From the NCBI GenBank assembly GCA_049318685.1, contig JBMOFW010000053.1, positions 1 to 15,502 of the forward strand: a stretch of 15,502 nt of DNA, given 5' to 3'. This DNA comes from JAIXWP01 sp049318685 (GTDB taxonomy: Bacteria > Bacteroidota > Bacteroidia > Flavobacteriales_D > Sanyastnellaceae). Positions 15,333-15,502 of the stretch are shown piece by piece (the first letter of the stretch is position 1; each line of letters starts with the position of its first letter). The position numbers and the translations under genes were made by a program. The notes under the pieces were generated by a model. That model saw only the letters and a list, made by a program, of their open reading frames with translations, was not told the origin of the DNA and did no database searches.

Positions 15333-15502
15333 ATGGAAGAAAATAAAAATCAAGGACAGCTCAATATTGAATTGAATGAGGATGTCGCGCAAGGTACTTA
15401 CTCAAATCTAGCGGTAATAACCCATTCGCCGGCAGAGTTCGTTGTCGATTTCATTCGCGTAATGCCCGGTGTTCCAAAAGCGCGCGTGCAATCACGAATT
15501 AT
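15333..15502 (+). CDS. DUF3467 domain protein (5' part, cut by window edge)
   Basis: The frame opens with ATG 9 nt after the HAD stop and runs off the right edge after 56 codons. It starts MEENKNQGQLNIEL and continues NEDVAQGTYSNLAVITHSP, then FVVDFIRVMPG, the typical pattern of small DUF3467 proteins (about 100 residues), which have no known function. The close spacing suggests it belongs to the upp operon. Confidence 0.85.
   Translation, partial: MEENKNQGQLNIELNEDVAQGTYSNLAVITHSPAEFVVDFIRVMPGVPKARVQSRI

Overview
This 15.5 kb window looks chromosomal and comes from a member of the Bacteroidota, probably a Flavobacteriales/Cryomorphaceae-like bacterium. The evidence is a type IX secretion (T9SS) type B sorting domain, SprB-type repeats, a GWxTD lipoprotein, a Bacteroidota-style Omp85 protein, A/T-rich leaders without strong Shine-Dalgarno sites, and at least one promoter matching the Bacteroidota -7 box TAnnTTTG. 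The genus assignment is inference. I saw no rRNA, tRNA, CRISPR array, insertion sequence or prophage.

Left part (1-6300, minus strand). One gene fills 1-5729. It encodes a secreted adhesin-like protein of more than 1,900 residues with a signal peptide, a choice-of-anchor L domain, a Calx-beta-like domain, an Ig/PKD-like segment, 17 SprB-type repeats of about 83 residues, and the start of a gliding-motility-type C-terminal sorting domain cut by the window edge. A 123-residue secreted protein of unknown function lies 35 nt upstream in the same direction. A well-formed dyad sits in its leader.

Middle (6293-10013, minus strand). A compact three-gene cluster is transcribed right to left: an Omp85/BamA-like outer-membrane protein, a GWxTD-domain lipoprotein that overlaps it by 38 nt, and the 23S rRNA 2'-O-methyltransferase RlmB, which starts 3 nt after it.

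Right part (10093-15502, mostly plus strand). A 40-residue lipoprotein with its own promoter converges tail to tail with an OsmC-family gene on the minus strand. Then comes a tight operon of an exported or outer-membrane protein of unknown function, lipoyl synthase (lipA) and glyceraldehyde-3-phosphate dehydrogenase, with 1-nt overlap and 0-nt spacing. A second tight cluster holds uracil phosphoribosyltransferase (upp), a four-helix membrane protein, a YjjG-like HAD hydrolase and the start of a DUF3467 protein.

The housekeeping genes are ordinary. The parts worth a second look are the repeat adhesin, with a covarying cysteine pattern across its repeats, its small secreted neighbour, the two dyads in promoter or leader regions, and the unannotated 40-residue lipoprotein.
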